From assembly GCF_030297155.1 (NCBI RefSeq), contig NZ_AP028068.1, positions 1,674,001-1,738,000 of the forward strand: DNA of 64,000 nt, in the 5' to 3' direction. Under the pieces are notes generated by a model, which had not been told where the DNA came from, did no database searches, and worked only from the letters and a program-made list of their open reading frames with translations. This DNA is from Vibrio sp. FE10. GTDB taxonomy: Bacteria; Pseudomonadota; Gammaproteobacteria; Enterobacterales; Vibrionaceae. A program made the position numbers and the translations under genes. Below, piece by piece: positions 61,188-64,000 of this stretch (positions are counted from its first letter, which is position 1; each line of letters starts with the position of its first letter).

Positions 61188-63308
61188 GTGAAATCAATCG
61201 TAATCAAGCGTGATGGCTCAAGAGCTCCATTCAGTAGAGATCGCATTCAAGCTGCAGTGGAAGCAGCATCAGACAAAGCCGATAAGGAAATTGCTATTTA
61301 TGCTCTGAATGTGGCATTAGCAGTTGAGTTGAAGCTCGAAGACTACGATGAAGTTCATATCTCTGAAATTCAAACCATGGTCGAGAACGAGCTAATGCAG
61401 GGACCTTATAAGTCTCTGGCTCGTGCCTACATTGAATATCGTCATGACCGCGACATCGCACGTGAAAAGCAAAGCGCTTTAACGCGTGAAATCGAAGGCC
61501 TGATCGAAGAAAGCAATGTTGATCTGATCAATGAGAATGCCAACAAAGATGGCAAAGTTATCCCAACTCAGCGTGATTTGCTGGCGGGTATCGTGGCTAA
61601 ACACTATGCGAAAACTCACATTTTGCCGCGTGACATCGTACAAGCTCACGAGTGTGGTGACATTCACTACCACGATCTAGACTACGCACCGTTCTTCCCA
61701 ATGTTTAACTGTATGCTTATCGATCTGAAAGGCATGTTAACGCATGGCTTCAAGATGGGTAACGCTGAAATCGACACTCCTAAGTCTATTTCTACGGCAA
61801 CAGCGGTAACGGCGCAGATCATCGCGCAAGTAGCGAGCCACATTTATGGCGGTACAACGATTAACCGTATCGACGAGGTTTTAGAACCTTACGTAATGGC
61901 GAGCTACGAGAAGCATTTATCTCTAGCGAAAGAGTGGGACATTCACAGCCCAGAAGCTTTTGCTATCTCTCGTACTGAGAAAGAGTGTTACGACGCATTC
62001 CAATCTCTGGAGTACGAAGTAAACACGCTGCACACAGCTAACGGTCAAACACCATTCGTAACATTTGGTTTTGGTCTAGGCGAAAGCTGGGGTTCAAAAC
62101 TTATCCAGCAATCTATCTTGAAAAACCGCATTGCAGGTTTGGGTAAGAACCGTAAAACAGCCGTGTTCCCTAAACTGGTGTTTGCGATTAAAGATGGTTT
62201 GAACCACCAGAAGCAAGATCCGAACTACGACATCAAGCAATTAGCGCTTGAGTGTGCGTCTAAGCGTATGTACCCAGACATTCTTAACTACGACAAAGTA
62301 GTAGAAGTGACAGGGTCATTTAAAACGCCTATGGGTTGCCGTAGCTTCTTGAATACTTACGAAGAAAATGGTGAGTTGATTCATGAAGGACGTAACAACT
62401 TAGGTGTTGTTAGCTTGAACTTGCCACGTATCGCGATTAACGCGAAGCAAGATATGGTTAAGTTCTACGAACTGCTTGATGAAAAACTCAAGCTGGCTCG
62501 TCGTGCTCTAGAAACTCGTATTTCTCGTCTAGAAAACGTGAAAGCGCGTGTTGCTCCAATCCTATATATGGAAGGTGCGTGTGGCGTTCGCTTGAAAGCA
62601 GACGACTCTATTGCCGATATCTTCAAGAATGGCCGTGCTTCTGTTTCTCTTGGTTACATCGGTATCCACGAAGCGATGACCGCACTTTACGGCACTGACG
62701 TTCACCTGTACGACGACGGCGAAATGCGTACTAAAGCGCTTGAGCTGGTGGAATACATGAAGCGTGAAGTGGAATCTTGGACAAAAGAGACAGGTTACGC
62801 ATTCAGCCTATACGGCACACCAAGTGAAAACCTATGTAGCCGTTTCTGCAGCATCGATACCAAAGAATTTGGTGTGATTGATGGCGTAACAGACCGTGGT
62901 TACTACACAAACAGCTTCCACTTAGACGTACAGAAGAAAGTGAACCCATACGACAAGATCGATTTCGAGATGCCTTATCCTGAAATCTCTAGCGGTGGTT
63001 TCATTTGCTACGGTGAATTCCCGAACATGCAGAAGAACATCGAAGCACTAGAAAACGTATGGGATTACAGCTACACACGTGTTCCTTACTACGGCACCAA
63101 TACGCCGATTGATGAGTGTTACGAGTGTGGATACAACGGTGAGTTTGACTGTACAAGTAAGGGCTTTATATGTCCTAAGTGTGGCAACCATGACTCAACA
63201 AAAGTATCGGTAACACGCCGTGTTTGTGGTTACCTTGGTAGCCCAGATGCACGACCATTTAACTTCGGTAAGCAAGAAGAAGTTAAACGCCGCGTGAAGC
63301 ACCTTTGA
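61188..63308 (+). CDS. nrdD: Anaerobic ribonucleoside-triphosphate reductase
   Basis: 706 residues from GTG 61188, chosen because AAGGAG ends 5 bases upstream; the GTG just before it (61185) leaves only 2 bases. The N-terminal ATP-cone is visible (IKRDGSRAPFSRDRIQAAVE). The C-terminus has the zinc cysteines (ECYECGYNGEF and CPKCGNHD) and the glycyl-radical site RRVCGYLGSPD, with Gly in CGYLG. It makes deoxynucleotides without oxygen and needs NrdG, encoded next. Expression should require FNR and be repressed by NrdR. Confidence 0.97.
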   Translation: MKSIVIKRDGSRAPFSRDRIQAAVEAASDKADKEIAIYALNVALAVELKLEDYDEVHISEIQTMVENELMQGPYKSLARAYIEYRHDRDIAREKQSALTREIEGLIEESNVDLINENANKDGKVIPTQRDLLAGIVAKHYAKTHILPRDIVQAHECGDIHYHDLDYAPFFPMFNCMLIDLKGMLTHGFKMGNAEIDTPKSISTATAVTAQIIAQVASHIYGGTTINRIDEVLEPYVMASYEKHLSLAKEWDIHSPEAFAISRTEKECYDAFQSLEYEVNTLHTANGQTPFVTFGFGLGESWGSKLIQQSILKNRIAGLGKNRKTAVFPKLVFAIKDGLNHQKQDPNYDIKQLALECASKRMYPDILNYDKVVEVTGSFKTPMGCRSFLNTYEENGELIHEGRNNLGVVSLNLPRIAINAKQDMVKFYELLDEKLKLARRALETRISRLENVKARVAPILYMEGACGVRLKADDSIADIFKNGRASVSLGYIGIHEAMTALYGTDVHLYDDGEMRTKALELVEYMKREVESWTKETGYAFSLYGTPSENLCSRFCSIDTKEFGVIDGVTDRGYYTNSFHLDVQKKVNPYDKIDFEMPYPEISSGGFICYGEFPNMQKNIEALENVWDYSYTRVPYYGTNTPIDECYECGYNGEFDCTSKGFICPKCGNHDSTKVSVTRRVCGYLGSPDARPFNFGKQEEVKRRVKHL

Positions 63309-63382
63309 TCTAACGAAGGATCTTAGTAAGGTCTGCGATTTTTAGCTAGCTCACTTAGAAGAGCTACGTTTCAAGAAATAAG

Positions 63383-63418
63383 ATTGGTATCGGCGCTATG
63401 TCGATACCAATTCTTTTG
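63383..63418 (+). terminator. nrdD-nrdG intergenic hairpin
   Basis: ATTGGTATCG (63383-63392) and CGATACCAAT (63402-63411) form a 10-bp stem, followed by TCTTTTG. It is a probable partial terminator or mRNA stabiliser that lowers nrdG relative to nrdD. Confidence 0.7.
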
Positions 63419-63481
63419 TTTCAGTTCTTACAGCATTTTGCTTCAAACTATTAAGCAATAACGAGTTTTCAATACTGCCTT

Positions 63482-63952
63482 ATGAATTATCATCAATATC
63501 ACCCAATCGACGTTGTAAACGGCCCAGGAACACGCTGCACTTTGTTTGTGTCGGGTTGTGTACACCAGTGTCGTGGGTGCTATAACCAGTCGACGCAAAG
63601 GTTGGACTCTGGGCATTTGTTTACTCAAGAACTGCAAGACCAAATTATTGCTGATCTCAATGATCCGCGGATCAAACGTCGTGGTTTATCACTTTCTGGT
63701 GGTGACCCAATGCATCCGGCAAACGTGTCAGAAGTGCTTAAGCTTGTTCAACGTGTAAAAGCTGAATGCGAAGGCAAAGACATCTGGATGTGGACTGGGT
63801 ACGAGCTAGACGAGCTGGATAAAAAGCAGAAGCAAGTATTGGAATACGTTGATACCTTGATTGATGGTCGCTTTGAACAAGATAAAGCGGATCCAATGTT
63901 AGATTGGCGTGGTAGTTCAAACCAAATCATTCATCGATTTACTGACATATAA
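63482..63952 (+). CDS. nrdG: Anaerobic ribonucleotide reductase-activating protein
   Basis: 156 residues. The radical-SAM motif C-x3-C-x2-C is in CVHQCRGCYNQST, and SLSGGDPMHPAN is the SAM-binding GGD-type region. It uses a [4Fe-4S] cluster and SAM to install the glycyl radical on NrdD. It starts 174 bp after nrdD, beyond the hairpin. Its length equals that of E. coli NrdG to within a few residues. Confidence 0.95.
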   Translation: MNYHQYHPIDVVNGPGTRCTLFVSGCVHQCRGCYNQSTQRLDSGHLFTQELQDQIIADLNDPRIKRRGLSLSGGDPMHPANVSEVLKLVQRVKAECEGKDIWMWTGYELDELDKKQKQVLEYVDTLIDGRFEQDKADPMLDWRGSSNQIIHRFTDI

Positions 63953-64000
63953 CTGTTGTCGTGACTTAGCACACTCGTAAAGCGAAAAAGGGCGTCATGG

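Overview
The window looks like a Vibrio chromosome, and I infer the second, smaller one, in a species near the Splendidus clade. I base this on gene content and order: a TonB2-type energiser cluster with DUF3450 and TtpC genes, a Vie-like c-di-GMP phosphorelay, RavA/ViaA, a second FabH beside thioredoxin 2, tRNA blocks with encoded CCA ends, and Vibrio-type Fur boxes. No replication origin, phage or CRISPR array was seen. The only mobile-like element is a 268-bp MITE-like sequence near 50.1 kb.

Layout. 1-7.7 kb: a signalling island holding the end of a hybrid kinase with an HPt domain, a REC-EAL phosphodiesterase, a LuxR-type regulator, a membrane GGDEF cyclase and a LysR regulator. Facing it are a second LuxR-type regulator, a REC-TPR protein like VieB and a free HPt protein. 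8-13 kb: threonine aldolase, a Nudix hydrolase and ravA-viaA. 13.1-17.8 kb: two tRNA clusters (nine genes) containing an exactly collinear 501-bp duplication that flanks a chemoreceptor and a lipase. 18-23.3 kb: nitrite assimilation and respiration (nirB, nirD, nirC, cobA) behind a promoter with FNR and NarP-type sites at the spacing known for E. coli nirB. 23.4-28.4 kb: a DUF4174 protein, a NYN protein, a two-component system with a histidine-rich sensor segment, and a dicarboxylate/amino acid symporter.

28.7-43.7 kb is the most notable region: a complete Fur-type iron locus. A Fur box precedes a TonB-dependent siderophore receptor. Next comes a six-gene TonB2 energiser operon (DUF3450, TtpC, ExbB, ExbD, TonB2, TPR). 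A further Fur box then precedes a nine-gene operon: PepSY membrane protein, DUF2271, DUF4198, two small envelope proteins, a metal-type binding protein, ATPase, permease and a second binding-protein-like product with no histidine at all. The order parallels the Pseudomonas fpvGHJK-fpvCDEF system, which reduces and releases iron from pyoverdine in the periplasm. I infer that this locus covers receptor, energy supply and periplasmic iron release for a siderophore.

43.8-64 kb is mixed: DUF2986, a GNAT enzyme, YgbA-like NOSP protein, a MATE pump and AraC regulator, two small stand-alone winged-helix proteins, an MFS transporter, the MITE-like element, an AraC regulator divergent from an acyl-CoA ligase/GMC oxidoreductase pair, trxC, fabH2, another GNAT, a glycosyltransferase, a YeeE/YedE sulfur-transport pair, a secreted nuclease-type phosphatase, and nrdD-nrdG. 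The nrdD promoter combines a perfect FNR box with two NrdR boxes 31 bp apart. The anaerobic theme (nirBDC, ygbA, nrdDG) and the iron theme recur across the window.
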